Assembly (NCBI GenBank): GCA_017443065.1
Contig: JAFSPF010000015.1
Span: forward strand, 1-53,782
Direction of reading: 5' to 3'
Origin: Lachnospiraceae bacterium
GTDB taxonomy: Bacteria; Bacillota; Clostridia; Lachnospirales; Lachnospiraceae
DNA length: 53,782 nt
The position numbers and the translations under genes are program-made. Each line of letters begins with the position of its first letter. Within the stretch, counting starts at the first letter, position 1. Under the pieces are notes generated by a model. It saw only the letters and a program-made list of their open reading frames with translations, ran no database searches and was not told the DNA's origin. Of this stretch, positions 14,014 to 23,142 are shown one piece after another.

Positions 14014-15884
14014 GCCGCACCTCCCGGGCAGATGCCCGTCCGGTACGCGGCGGCACCGCAGCCTTCGCAGCCCTGTCTGCAGTTGACGGATTCCTTCCCT
14101 TCCTTTGCGCGCTCCCACTCCCGGTACAGGTAAGCCTTGCTGACGCCGCAGTCGATATGGTCCCAGGGCAGCACCTCCTCCCTGTCCCGTTCCCGATGCG
14201 CGTAAAACGCGGGGTCCGCCCCGCAGGAGGCAAAGGCCTCGTCCCAGTATTCCGGGTGAAAATGCTCCGTCCAGGCATCATAACGGGCACCGTTTTCATA
14301 TGCCTTCAGGATCACGGCGGACAGCTTCCGGTCACCGCGGGCAAACACGCCCTCCAGCACGCTCACGTCACCGGAATGATAACTGTAGCGGATGCGCTTC
14401 TGGTTCACCTGGGCGGCAATGCCGGCTTTGACCGTCTTCACCTTTTCCAGATACTGCTCCCGCGTATTCATCGCCGCCCACTGGAAGGGGGTAAAGGGCT
14501 TCGGCACAAAGAAGGAGGAGCTTGCATTCACCTCCACGGCCTGCCCCTGCCGTTCTTCCTTCGGGACGTTGTCAAAATACTCCACGCAGATCTTTCCCGC
14601 GATATCGCCGATGCCGAGCAGATCCTCCTCCGTCTCTGTCGGGATGCCCAGCATGAAGTACAGCTTCACCTTGTTCCATCCGCCGAGGAAGGCCTCCCTT
14701 GCGCCGCGCAGGATGTCTTCTTCATACAGACCCTTGTTGATCACGTTGCGCAGACGCTGGCTTCCAGCCTCCGGCGCGAAGGTCAGCGAGCTCTTTTTAA
14801 TATCCTGGATTCTGCGCATGACATCGAGAGAAAAGGCATCGATCCTAAGCGAGGGCAGGGAAATATTGATATGCCGCTCCTGACAGTAGGCGATCAGTTC
14901 GTCCACCAGCTCGCCCAGCGCGGAATAATCACTGGAGCTTAAAGAGCTTAAGGTGATCTCCTCATGCCCCGTGTGCTCCAGCATTTCGATCGCCCATTCC
15001 TTTAAGACCTTCACGTCACGTTCGCGGAAGGGCTTATACAACTGTCCCGCCTGACAGAACCTGCAGTTGCGGATACAGCCCCTTAGAATCTCCAGCACCA
15101 CACGGTCCTGCGCCACGCGGATATAGGGAACGACGGGATGCAGCGGATAATAGGTGTCCGACAGATCCCGCACGAGTTCCTTGTGCACGCGCTTCGGCAC
15201 GGCCTCTTCCTTCGGCGTCACGGCATTGATCCGCCCGTCCGAAAGATACGTGACCTCATAGAGGGAGGGCACATAGATGCCGGGAATCCCCGCCAGGCGA
15301 AGGAGTGTCTCCCGCCGGGAGAGCCCCTCTTTTTTGGCGGCACGAACCGTATCCGTCACCTCCGTAAAACGCGTTTCCGCTTCCCCGATATAGAAGAAAT
15401 CAAAGAAGTCCGCCACGGGCTCCGGATTGTAGGTGCAGGGACCGCCGCCCATGATGAACGGATCGTCTTCTCCGCGCGCGGAGGCAAGCAGCGGAATCCT
15501 TGCAAGATCCAGCATCTGCAGCACGTTCGTATAGCACAGCTCATATTGCAGGGTGAAACCGATGATGTCAAATTCCTTCAGGGGATCCTGTGATTCCAGC
15601 GCAAAGAGCGGAATGTCCTGTTCCCGGAGCAGGCGCTCCAAATCCGTCCAGGGCGCACAGCAGCGCTCGCACCAGACGCCCTCCTGCGCATTCAGCATCC
15701 CGTAGATGATCTGGATGGCAAGATTGGACATCCCGATGTCATAGACGTCCGGAAAGCACATGCAAAAACGCAGGTCCACAAGGGACAGGTCCTTGTACAC
15801 CGCGTTGACTTCGTTTCCGATATAGCGCTCCGGTTTTTCGACGGAAAGGAGTTGTGCGTCCGTCAGGGCAAGCCGTTCGTTCAT
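14010..15884 (-). CDS. B12-binding-domain radical SAM protein (TIGR03960)
   Basis: A 624-residue protein. The N-terminal half resembles a cobalamin-binding Rossmann domain ([39 protein letters not shown]). The radical SAM core follows, with the cluster motif [11 protein letters not shown] (Cys-x3-Cys-x2-Cys) at about residue 270. The C-terminal extension holds further Cys residues near the end ([16 protein letters not shown]), possibly a second metal site. The family's substrate is unknown; conserved linkage to TIGR03936 and RNA or ribosome genes suggests RNA modification. ATG 15884 overlaps the hisIE stop by 4 bases, so it is read with the his operon. Confidence 0.93.
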   Translation of the reverse strand: MNERLALTDAQLLSVEKPERYIGNEVNAVYKDLSLVDLRFCMCFPDVYDIGMSNLAIQIIYGMLNAQEGVWCERCCAPWTDLERLLREQDIPLFALESQDPLKEFDIIGFTLQYELCYTNVLQMLDLARIPLLASARGEDDPFIMGGGPCTYNPEPVADFFDFFYIGEAETRFTEVTDTVRAAKKEGLSRRETLLRLAGIPGIYVPSLYEVTYLSDGRINAVTPKEEAVPKRVHKELVRDLSDTYYPLHPVVPYIRVAQDRVVLEILRGCIRNCRFCQAGQLYKPFRERDVKVLKEWAIEMLEHTGHEEITLSSLSSSDYSALGELVDELIAYCQERHINISLPSLRIDAFSLDVMRRIQDIKKSSLTFAPEAGSQRLRNVINKGLYEEDILRGAREAFLGGWNKVKLYFMLGIPTETEEDLLGIGDIAGKICVEYFDNVPKEERQGQAVEVNASSSFFVPKPFTPFQWAAMNTREQYLEKVKTVKAGIAAQVNQKRIRYSYHSGDVSVLEGVFARGDRKLSAVILKAYENGARYDAWTEHFHPEYWDEAFASCGADPAFYAHRERDREEVLPWDHIDCGVSKAYLYREWERAKEGKESVNCRQGCEGCGAAAYRTGICPGGAA

Positions 15885-17191
15885 CGCCTTGCAAGTGTCT
15901 CCGTGATCTCATCCCAGGTGATGCCGCGCTCACTCATCAACACCATCAGATGATACAGATAATCCGCAATCTCGTAATGCAGCTCGTTCACATCCGGGTT
16001 CTTGGCGGCGATGGTGATCTCTGTCGCCTCCTCGCCGAGCTTTTTCAGGATCTTGTCGATCCCCTTGTCAAACAGATAATTGGTATAGGAGCCCTCCCTG
16101 GGGTTTGCCTTTCTGTCCTCGATCACGGCATAGACGCTCTCCAACACCTTCACCGGATTCTTCTCCTGGAACGGGCGCTTTGCCACCTCGTTGAAAAAAC
16201 AGCTGCGGTTTCCGGTATGACAGGCCGCCCCGATCTGCTTGACCTTGGCAAGCAGGGTGTCGAGATCACAGTCCGCGGTCAGCTGTTTGACATACTGGAA
16301 GTGTCCGCTCTCTTCTCCCTTGACCCAGAGCTTTTCCCGTTCCCTGGAATAATAGGTCATGCGTCCGGTGCGGATCGTCTGCGTATAGGCCTCCTCATTC
16401 ATATAGGCCACCATTAGCACCTCGTCCGTACGGTAATCCTGCACCACGCAGGGCAGAAGCCCCTGTCCGTTTGTCTTAAAATCCGCCCACTTGTATTGCG
16501 GCTTCAGGATGGTCGTATCGATGCCGATCTCCGCCAGGGTCTGTTTGCTTTCCTGCAGACGCTCGATGTTCCGGTCCACGTATGCGCCGCAGACCGCCGT
16601 CAGATGACGTGCGCCGAGGATTTCCACCGCATCCTCAAAAGTGCACTCCGGAAGCTCCACGATCAGCGGCAGCTCCTTCACCATCCGTGCACGGACCTCC
16701 TGCAGCGTTTTTGCGCCCGTCAGCAGCAGGGCCCCGCAGGCCTCTTTTACGCCCGCATCCAGCTTTTCGACCGTCTCCGGAGAGGTATAGCCAAGGATCA
16801 TCTTTTCCTTTCCGAACTTTGCGGAAAGCTCCTGAAAGAGCTGCACGCATTCCGTCAGGGACTGCGCTTCCCCGTCCAGTCTCATGATGACCTGCTTGCA
16901 TCCGGCATACAGCAGTTTTTTCGCATCCTCCATTTTCCGGACGACGGAATCCGCAATGACCGGGCTGTCGCATTCGGCGCAGATCCTGCGCAGACAATCG
17001 ACGGCCTGCTCCCTTTCGCGGTCGTCAGACGGCGAAGACAGATCCTTCACGATCAGCGCATCCGCCCCGAGATCCGAAAGATGCACGGCATGGGATACCG
17101 GATCCTCTGACAGGACGCTTAACCCGTCCTCCGGGGAAAGGGCCTTTCCGTTTTTCAGCCATAAGCTTGCAATCAGCTGTTTTTCCATCAT
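15881..17191 (-). CDS. hisIE: HisIE fused to an N-terminal HisA/HisF-like domain
   Basis: A 436-residue protein in three parts. Residues about 220-325 are phosphoribosyl-AMP cyclohydrolase (HisI): [20 protein letters not shown], then [10 protein letters not shown] and the zinc-site region [10 protein letters not shown]...GAACHTG. Residues about 340-436 are phosphoribosyl-ATP pyrophosphatase (HisE): [32 protein letters not shown]. Residues 1-210 look like a HisA/HisF-type barrel ([32 protein letters not shown]). The Asp of HisF 'CLDVKDGR' is replaced by Trp11, so this part is probably not catalytic. It carries out steps 2 and 3 of histidine synthesis. AAGGAAG precedes ATG 17191; ATG 17188 is an alternative. 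It overlaps both neighbours by 4 bases. Confidence 0.9.
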   Translation of the reverse strand: MMEKQLIASLWLKNGKALSPEDGLSVLSEDPVSHAVHLSDLGADALIVKDLSSPSDDREREQAVDCLRRICAECDSPVIADSVVRKMEDAKKLLYAGCKQVIMRLDGEAQSLTECVQLFQELSAKFGKEKMILGYTSPETVEKLDAGVKEACGALLLTGAKTLQEVRARMVKELPLIVELPECTFEDAVEILGARHLTAVCGAYVDRNIERLQESKQTLAEIGIDTTILKPQYKWADFKTNGQGLLPCVVQDYRTDEVLMVAYMNEEAYTQTIRTGRMTYYSREREKLWVKGEESGHFQYVKQLTADCDLDTLLAKVKQIGAACHTGNRSCFFNEVAKRPFQEKNPVKVLESVYAVIEDRKANPREGSYTNYLFDKGIDKILKKLGEEATEITIAAKNPDVNELHYEIADYLYHLMVLMSERGITWDEITETLARR

Positions 17192-17775
17192 AAGCTTCCT
17201 TTTGTACTCAATACGCCCTTCACCCGGGGCTCAAGGCTGACCGCCTTGTCGAGCGCACGCGCGAAGGCCTTGAAGAGGGCTTCGATTTCATGATGCGCGT
17301 TTCCCTCCGTCAGAATCCGCAGATGCAGATTCATCATGGCGGCATACGAAACGGAATAAAAGAATTCCCGCACCAGACAGGTATCCAACTCCCCGACACG
17401 CTCCACATCAAAGGACGCGTCCATCACGAAATAAGGTCTTCCGCAAAGATCCAGCGCACAGAGCGCCAGCGTCTCGTCCATCGGCAGCATCTCCGAGCCG
17501 TAGCGGGTAATGCCCTTCTTATCCCCGAGCGCCTTCGCGATCGCCTGTCCCAGGACAATGCCCGTATCCTCCACCGTGTGGTGGGCGTCCACATGCAGAT
17601 CTCCCTTGCACTTCACCTCAAGGTCAAAGAAGCCGTGCCTTGCAAAGGCATCCAGCATGTGATCGAAAAAGCCGATGCCGGTATCGATCCTGCGCTTTTC
17701 GCCCGTGCCGTCGAGGTTGATCTTCACGCTGATGTCTGTTTCGGCGGTCTGCCGGCGGATGGTGGCTGTTCTCAT
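17188..17775 (-). CDS. hisB: Imidazoleglycerol-phosphate dehydratase
   Basis: A 195-residue enzyme for the dehydration of imidazole glycerol phosphate in histidine synthesis. It is the monofunctional form, without the phosphatase domain found in enterobacteria. Manganese-site motifs are [24 protein letters not shown] and [15 protein letters not shown] 17775 ([10 protein letters not shown]) follows AGGAGAG by 8-9 bases and matches the usual N-terminus; the frame continues upstream to 17913 but that part lies in the inverted-repeat spacer. It overlaps hisIE by 4 bases. It is separated from hisD by a 178-bp spacer with a strong stem-loop, the only break in the operon. Confidence 0.97.
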   Translation of the reverse strand: MRTATIRRQTAETDISVKINLDGTGEKRRIDTGIGFFDHMLDAFARHGFFDLEVKCKGDLHVDAHHTVEDTGIVLGQAIAKALGDKKGITRYGSEMLPMDETLALCALDLCGRPYFVMDASFDVERVGELDTCLVREFFYSVSYAAMMNLHLRILTEGNAHHEIEALFKAFARALDKAVSLEPRVKGVLSTKGSL

Positions 17776-17794
17776 TCTGTGTCTCTCCTCTACT

Positions 17795-17951
17795 CTGCGA
17801 CACACAAGACATTTCCCTCCATAGTCCGATGATGCCGGACATTCCATCGAGCCATGGACAGGCATCCCTTCGAGCAGAGGCTCTTGGGATGCCATGTCTC
17901 GATTCCATGGCATCCAATCGTATGTCGGGAATATGTGCTTGTGTGTCGCAG
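17795..17951. repeat. 157-bp inverted repeat between hisD and hisB
   Basis: The outer arms CTGCGACACACAAG (17795-17808) and CTTGTGTGTCGCAG (17938-17951) are perfect 14-bp complements. Inside, GGCATCCC (17861-17868) pairs with GGGATGCC (17886-17893). The pairing extends through GACA/TGTC (17857-17860 with 17895-17898) and ATCGA/TCGAT (17846-17850 with 17899-17903). The whole spacer could fold into one long branched hairpin in the his mRNA. Either a MITE-like insertion or a processing/attenuation structure. Confidence 0.8.
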
Positions 17952-17953
17952 TT

Positions 17954-19288
17954 TTATGCTTTACGCTGTGTGTCCTGAAATCGAACCGCTATGGCATGCG
18001 CATGGGCAGTGAGGCCCTCTGCATCTGCGAAGCGTATTATATCTTCATTTACATCATACAACGCCTCTTCGGAATAGGCAATGAGGCTGGTTTTCTTCAT
18101 GAAGTCATCCACATTGAGCGGGGAGAAGAAGCGGGCCGTGCCGTTCGTGGGCAGGATGTGGTTGGGGCCGGCGAAATAATCTCCGAGCGGTTCCGGGGAC
18201 CAGGGGCCGAGGAAGATGGCGCCGGCATGCTTCAGGCCGTACATGGTACGGTAAGGATCCGCCGTCAGGATCTCCACATGCTCCGAGGCGATGCGGTTGG
18301 CGGCGTCCAGCATCTGCGCCTCGTTTTCCGCGACAAAGATCATGCCGCAGTTATCGAGGGATTTGCGGATGATCTCCCTGCGCTCCAGCTGCTCTGTAAA
18401 CTCTTCCGTCTTCTCCGATACCTTCTTTGCAAGCGCTTCATCCGTGGTGATCAGGATGGCGGAGGCCAGCACGTCATGCTCCGCCTGTGCCAGTAAATCC
18501 GCCGCGACATAGGCGGGATCCGCCGTTTCGTCCGCAAGGATGAGCACCTCCGAGGGACCCGCGATGGAGTCAATCGAAACATGGCCGAAGACCGCCTTCT
18601 TCGCCAGTGCCACAAAGATGTTGCCGGGGCCCGTGATCTTATCCGTCTTCGGAACGGACTCCGTTCCGTAGGCCATCGCGGCGATCGCCTGTGCGCCGCC
18701 CGCGCGGAAGACCGTATCGACCCCCGCGATATCCGCGGCGACCAGCGTGGTTGCGCTGATCCCGGCCACGCGCGGCACCTTCTCTCCTTCCTTCGCCTCC
18801 CCCGCCGGGGTCATCATGATGACGGTTTTTACGCCCGCGACCCGTGCGGGAATCACGTTCATCAACACGCTCGAGGGATAGGCCGCCGTGCCGCCGGGCA
18901 CATAGACGCCCGCGATCTCCATCGGCGTCACGCGCTGTCCCAGCATCACGCCGTTCTCCCGCGTATCGATCCAGCTTTGCCGTCTCTGCTTTTCATGGAA
19001 GGTGCGGATATTCTCCGCGCTTTTTTTCATCGTCTCCACAAGCGCCGGATCGACCAGCGTGTACGCCTTTTCGATGTCCGCCCGTGTGACACTGATATTA
19101 TCTGCGGTCAATGTCACGCCGTCGAAGAGCTTCGCATAATCGAAAAGCGCGACATCACCTTCCTCGCGCACCCTCGCAAGAATTTCGGCTACCGCTTTCT
19201 CCTGCTCCGGATACCCTGTCGTACTGCGCTTCGCAAGCTGCGCGCGGAATTCCTTTTCTGTTGTTGTATCCAGCTTAACGATTTTCAT
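17954..19288 (-). CDS. hisD: Histidinol dehydrogenase
   Basis: A 444-residue zinc enzyme that oxidises histidinol to histidine in two NAD-dependent steps. Recognised motifs: [14 protein letters not shown]-like segment ([20 protein letters not shown]), [27 protein letters not shown], zinc-ligand stretch LLAQAEHD, the catalytic Glu-His pair in ASEHVEIL, and [16 protein letters not shown]. The length is normal. AAGGAGG lies 10 bases before ATG 19288, which overlaps the hisG stop by 4 bases. It is followed by the 157-bp inverted repeat before hisB. Confidence 0.97.
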   Translation of the reverse strand: MKIVKLDTTTEKEFRAQLAKRSTTGYPEQEKAVAEILARVREEGDVALFDYAKLFDGVTLTADNISVTRADIEKAYTLVDPALVETMKKSAENIRTFHEKQRRQSWIDTRENGVMLGQRVTPMEIAGVYVPGGTAAYPSSVLMNVIPARVAGVKTVIMMTPAGEAKEGEKVPRVAGISATTLVAADIAGVDTVFRAGGAQAIAAMAYGTESVPKTDKITGPGNIFVALAKKAVFGHVSIDSIAGPSEVLILADETADPAYVAADLLAQAEHDVLASAILITTDEALAKKVSEKTEEFTEQLERREIIRKSLDNCGMIFVAENEAQMLDAANRIASEHVEILTADPYRTMYGLKHAGAIFLGPWSPEPLGDYFAGPNHILPTNGTARFFSPLNVDDFMKKTSLIAYSEEALYDVNEDIIRFADAEGLTAHAHAIAVRFQDTQRKA

Positions 19289-19929
19289 GTAGCCACAGCC
19301 TCCTTCAGCCGGCGGATCAGCCCGCGGATCCGCTCCGTCTCCATCTGCATGCTGACCTGGTTGACGATCATGCGCGCGGACACCGGACAGATTTCCGCGA
19401 GCACCTCCAGTCCGTTTTCCTTCAGCGTCGAACCGGTCTCCACGATATCAACAATCACATCCGACAGGTCCACGATCGGCCCGAGCTCCACGGAGCCGTT
19501 CAATTTGATGATATCGACCGTCTGGTTCCTGCGGTTGAAAAAATATTCCCTGGCAATATTCGGATACTTCGTCGCCACACGAAGCCTTGCATGTCCGTCC
19601 AGCATCGCACGTGCATCGGGGAAGCCGCAGACGCACATGCGGCATTTGCCGAAGCCTAAGTCCAGCACCTCATAGACCCGTCTCTGCTCCTCCAGGATCG
19701 TGTCCTCCCCGGTCACGCCGATATCCGCCGCGCCGGATTCCACGTAGGTCGGCACGTCCGGTGCCTTCGACAGGAAAAACTTCAGCTTCTGTTCCTCATT
19801 GACAAAGACGAGCTTCCGCGTGTTCTTATCGAGGATCTCCTCACAGCGGATGCCGCACTGTTCAAAAAGCTTCATGGCATCTTTGACAAGCCTTCCCTTG
19901 GTCAGGGCAATGGTCAGATATTCCTTCAT
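19285..19929 (-). CDS. hisG: ATP phosphoribosyltransferase, short form
   Basis: A 214-residue enzyme for the first step of histidine synthesis, joining ATP and PRPP. It is the short form without the C-terminal allosteric domain, so it needs HisZ, whose gene lies directly upstream. Motifs: ALTKGRLVKDAMKLFEQCG at the N-terminus, ESGAADIGVTGEDTI, and the PRPP loop DVIVDIVETGSTLKENGL. AAGGACGG precedes ATG 19929. It begins 10 bases after the hisZ stop and overlaps hisD by 4 bases. Confidence 0.97.
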   Translation of the reverse strand: MKEYLTIALTKGRLVKDAMKLFEQCGIRCEEILDKNTRKLVFVNEEQKLKFFLSKAPDVPTYVESGAADIGVTGEDTILEEQRRVYEVLDLGFGKCRMCVCGFPDARAMLDGHARLRVATKYPNIAREYFFNRRNQTVDIIKLNGSVELGPIVDLSDVIVDIVETGSTLKENGLEVLAEICPVSARMIVNQVSMQMETERIRGLIRRLKEAVAT

Positions 19930-19939
19930 GCTTCCGTCC

Positions 19940-21052
19940 TTATTCCTTCCCCGTATAGATCAGCGACACCTTCTCCCCCGCCTCGCGCAGCCGGCGAACC
20001 TCCTCCAGTGCCGAAGCAAAGGAGGCGTCGTCAAATGTCACGGTCTTTACCTCCTCCGCGTCCCGGTTCAGCTCCTGACGGAACAGCGCGTTCAGCAGCT
20101 CATCCACCATCACCGCAAAGCCGATCGCGGGGGTCCGTAAGCCGAAGCGCTCCGGCAGCGTGTCATACCTTCCGCCCTTGGCGATCGCGTCACCGACACC
20201 GTAGGTATAGGCCTCAAAGGTGATGCCGGTGTAGTAATGATGCCTGGTCAGCATCCCCGCGTCAAAGGACACGTACTGCTGCATCCCGTACACCTTCAGC
20301 ACATCATAGACCGTCTTGATCCGGTCGATCGCGGCAAGGCTCGTTTCGTTCTTCACCATCCCGCGCAGGGTTAAGAGTTCCTCCGCGTTGCCGACAAAAT
20401 CCGAGATCTTCAGCAGAATCTCCCGGTAGCTTTCGTCAATCCCCGCATCCAGCATCTTCTTCTCCGCGGCAAAATAATTGTTGTCCGCAATCAGCGCGCG
20501 GATGGCGTCCTCCTCCTCCCGTGCGAGGCCGTATTCCTCACAGATTCCGTGGAAGAAGGCGGCATGGCCGATGCTGATCTGAAAGTCCTTCAGCCCCGTC
20601 GAGCGCAGCACATCCACGAGAAGCGCGATCATCTCCGCATCGGCATACACGCTGCCGTCCGAAAAGAGCTCCGCGCCCATCTGCGTCGTTTCCTTGAGCT
20701 TGCCCTGCAGCTCGGAGGCGTTCGTAAAGGTGTCCCCCTCATAGCAGAGGCGGATCGGCTTCCCCTCATCCGGAAAGAATTTGCTGACGCATCTGGCGAT
20801 CTGCGGCGTAAAGTCCGGGCGCAGCACCAGCGTGTTTCCTTCCTTGTCAAAGAACTTATACAGGTCCTTTGCGCTGATCCCGCTCCATTCCTTGCGGAAC
20901 ACGTCAAAGTATTCGAAGGTCGGCGGCTTGATGTCCTGAAAGCCGTAGCGGTGCATCTGTGTGCGGATTTCCCCCTCGATCCTTCGCTTTTCCGAAAGCT
21001 CCCTGCCGAACACGTCCCGGACCCCGTCCGGGGTATGGATGTCACGATTCAT
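19940..21052 (-). CDS. hisZ: ATP phosphoribosyltransferase regulatory subunit
   Basis: A 370-residue paralogue of the histidyl-tRNA synthetase catalytic domain that forms an octamer with short HisG and carries feedback control. The class II synthetase features are PDGVRDVFGRELSEKRRIEG at the N-terminus, PPTFEYFDVF, LVLRPDFTPQIARC (motif 2 region) and GIGFAVMVDEL-like motif 3 (AIGFAVMVDELLNALF). It lacks the C-terminal anticodon domain of HisS; the last 40 residues are short and variable. GAGAGGAAG precedes ATG 21052. First gene of the his operon, with the promoter and palindrome just upstream. Confidence 0.93.
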   Translation of the reverse strand: MNRDIHTPDGVRDVFGRELSEKRRIEGEIRTQMHRYGFQDIKPPTFEYFDVFRKEWSGISAKDLYKFFDKEGNTLVLRPDFTPQIARCVSKFFPDEGKPIRLCYEGDTFTNASELQGKLKETTQMGAELFSDGSVYADAEMIALLVDVLRSTGLKDFQISIGHAAFFHGICEEYGLAREEEDAIRALIADNNYFAAEKKMLDAGIDESYREILLKISDFVGNAEELLTLRGMVKNETSLAAIDRIKTVYDVLKVYGMQQYVSFDAGMLTRHHYYTGITFEAYTYGVGDAIAKGGRYDTLPERFGLRTPAIGFAVMVDELLNALFRQELNRDAEEVKTVTFDDASFASALEEVRRLREAGEKVSLIYTGKE

Positions 21053-21076
21053 GCTACTTCCTCTCGTTCGCTTTAC

Positions 21077-21134
21077 TATGCTAATGCATTAGCGTATTAA
21101 AGTATATGATACACATTTCTTCTTCTGCTGTCAA
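21077..21134 (-). promoter_or_regulatory. his operon promoter and palindromic operator
   Basis: On the minus strand TTGACA (complement of 21129-21134), a 17-bp spacer and TATCAT (complement of 21106-21111) form a strong promoter. The perfect palindrome GCTAATGCATTAGC (21080-21093) lies a few bases after the expected start of transcription, an ideal repressor site. There is no room for a T-box leader, so control is likely by a histidine-responsive repressor rather than tRNA. Confidence 0.7.
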
Positions 21135-21164
21135 GCGCTCGTCTGATCTGCTTCCGTCGTCCGG

Positions 21165-22595
21165 TCACATTACCGGAACGAAGTCCAGCAGCTGCCGTGC
21201 CATCACGATCACATGCAGCAGTCCGGCGCAGCACAGGATGCCGGTGAAGATCCTCTGCAGGCGTCCCTCCGGGATGCGCCGGTATGCCATGACAAGCAGC
21301 ATCCACACCATCCATGCGGAAGGGAAAAGGGATCTCGCGCCGGAGGCATAGACGGTCGGGGAAAAGCCCATGACGGCCGCCGAAGCGATGGCGGCAAGAT
21401 ACAGCAACAGCGGCAGGGGGGAATGATCAAAGGCAATCCACAGACAGCTGCCTGTCAGGAGCAGAAGGATCCCCCACAGCAGCATGGCGAAGCGCTGTTC
21501 CGGAAGCAGCTGTCCCCAGGAGGGCGCCGTCGCCTTCACATTTTGCATCAATATGAGATCCGTTCCCATATCGCTGCAGTACTTCGCCCCCATGGCCGCC
21601 AGCGCGGAAATCACCGTCACAAATCCCGCCATCATGTGAATCCGGAGATGCAGTCCCTTCTTCTGCAGAATCAACAGGAAGACCGCAAGGGATACGATGC
21701 AGAAGAGCAGACTGTTTTCATTGGAAAACGAAGACAGAACAAACTGTACGGTCAGAAACAGCTTTGTCGAAGCCGGTAGCGCGGAAAAGCCCGGAAAATA
21801 CCACTCCTCCGAGGTGGCATTGCGGAGTGCGTTGCCGGGGGCAAGCAGTGAGATGAGCATGACCGCCAGAACCGCTGCCGTCGTCAGGGCCGCCGTCACA
21901 CGGTAGTCCTCCTGCAGACGGAAGCAGACGAAGGTGCCGAGGGCATACAGCACAAGCAGGATCGCCGCGATCTGCTCCGTGTATCCGGCACCGAGGACGG
22001 CGCAAAGAACCGCCGCCGCAGTTTTCCAGGGTCTTCGCTTTCCCCCGTCCGTGCTGTCACCGGACAGGCCGGACTTCTTTTCCGCGTTTGCATCCAGAAC
22101 GTCCTTCAGGGGAATCAGGGCCGCCGTCGCAAAGACCGCGCCGTGCAGATAATTCAGGGAGCCCGTGATCCAGATACAGGCGTAACCCGCCACCTGAAGG
22201 GATAACAAAAGATAAACGGCGCTCACCGTCACAAGGATACGCAGGATCTGTTTCCCCTCCCGATCACACAGCCGTAAAATAGAGCCGTACACCAGACGCA
22301 GAATCAACAACGGCAGGGCCGTCATCATCAGCGCATTGAGGACACGCCAGAAGAGGATGCCGGCACGGAAGCAGATCCAGATGGCGCTCTCCGCCATGAT
22401 TCTTCCGGACCAGGTCTGATAACGCCAGGAAACAAATTCCGGAAGGGAGCGGGAGGCCGTGTGCTCCAGAAAGTAGGCGTCATCCCCGTCCGAGAAGCGG
22501 ATCTGCATGCAAAGCGCAAGCGCCGCGGCAAACAGCAGCAGCGAGAATATGATGAAGATACGGAAGGAGGCCTTCTCCTGCTCTTTATGCGCCAT
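21165..22595 (-). CDS. Polytopic membrane protein, DUF6056-like
   Basis: A 476-residue protein with about ten hydrophobic segments spread over its length, a short charged cytoplasmic N-terminus and a hydrophilic break near 195-210 (AEKKSGLSGDSTDGGKRRPW). The early motif SDGDDAYFLEHTAS followed by RYQTWSGRIMAE matches DUF6056-type proteins, which resemble the membrane part of GT-C glycosyltransferases; the acidic DD pair in the first loop fits. It may transfer a sugar or lipid-linked group at the cell surface, but no substrate can be named. AGGAGAGGG precedes ATG 22595, and the gene overlaps recU by 11 bases. Confidence 0.75.
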   Translation of the reverse strand: MAHKEQEKASFRIFIIFSLLLFAAALALCMQIRFSDGDDAYFLEHTASRSLPEFVSWRYQTWSGRIMAESAIWICFRAGILFWRVLNALMMTALPLLILRLVYGSILRLCDREGKQILRILVTVSAVYLLLSLQVAGYACIWITGSLNYLHGAVFATAALIPLKDVLDANAEKKSGLSGDSTDGGKRRPWKTAAAVLCAVLGAGYTEQIAAILLVLYALGTFVCFRLQEDYRVTAALTTAAVLAVMLISLLAPGNALRNATSEEWYFPGFSALPASTKLFLTVQFVLSSFSNENSLLFCIVSLAVFLLILQKKGLHLRIHMMAGFVTVISALAAMGAKYCSDMGTDLILMQNVKATAPSWGQLLPEQRFAMLLWGILLLLTGSCLWIAFDHSPLPLLLYLAAIASAAVMGFSPTVYASGARSLFPSAWMVWMLLVMAYRRIPEGRLQRIFTGILCCAGLLHVIVMARQLLDFVPVM

Positions 22596-23130
22596 CCCTC
22601 TCCTCCAGGTCCTTTTCGATCATGTTCAGGTACGGCACCAGCACGCCGTCCGTGCCTCCCTCCGTGAAGAAATATTCCTCCTTCAGCTCGTCCGTGCGGA
22701 AGGATTTCCGGCCGCCGGAGGCGGCGCGTTCGACAAAGGGCAAAAGGTCTCTCAAGGGCATATAATAAAAACGGTCACTCTTCGAGAAATAAATCAGAAA
22801 AAAGGCAATCCCCCGCTGCTCCTCAAAGGATTCCATGAAGCTGATCTGGTGCGGATGGATGTTGTCCAGGGAAAAGGTCTCCGAGGCGCATTCCTTGGCG
22901 TCAAAGCAGACGGGGATCCCCTGCACCGCGCCGATGTAATCCACCGTGGATTTCTGATCAAAGTACGCAAGCGTAATATGCCGGGATTCCTTCTCGATAT
23001 TCACGGGCGTGATCGGCGTCGGCACCTTCTGGATCAGCGCAAGATGCAGCTCGCGATAGGTATCGTTGCTGCGGTTGACCATCTCTTCAAATGTGGAGCC
23101 GCGTAAGCCGCGGGAATTCCAGGTTGCCAC
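22585..23130 (-). CDS. recU: Holliday junction resolvase RecU
   Basis: A 181-residue nuclease that cuts four-way junctions in recombination and chromosome segregation in Firmicutes. The active-site pattern is intact: STVDYIG with Asp64, then CFDAKE with Asp77, Lys79 and Glu80. The N-terminus WNSRGLRGSTFEEMVNRSN and the segment QGIPVCFDAKECASETFSL fit the family. It starts at GTG 23130 with GGAGAAG 7 bases upstream. Usually recU neighbours ponA, but here a DUF6056-type gene follows and a pseudouridine synthase precedes. Slightly shorter than B. subtilis RecU. Confidence 0.93.
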   Translation of the reverse strand: MATWNSRGLRGSTFEEMVNRSNDTYRELHLALIQKVPTPITPVNIEKESRHITLAYFDQKSTVDYIGAVQGIPVCFDAKECASETFSLDNIHPHQISFMESFEEQRGIAFFLIYFSKSDRFYYMPLRDLLPFVERAASGGRKSFRTDELKEEYFFTEGGTDGVLVPYLNMIEKDLEERDGA

Positions 23131-23142
23131 TGCGCTTCTCCT

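Noticed and set aside
17776-17913. N-terminal extension of HisB
   Set aside because: The frame stays open through the inverted-repeat spacer, but the conserved N-terminus and the AGGAG site support ATG 17775.
21053-21164. T-box leader for the his operon
   Set aside because: Promoter and start codon are only about 50 bases apart, too short for a T-box. No specifier loop or terminator is seen.
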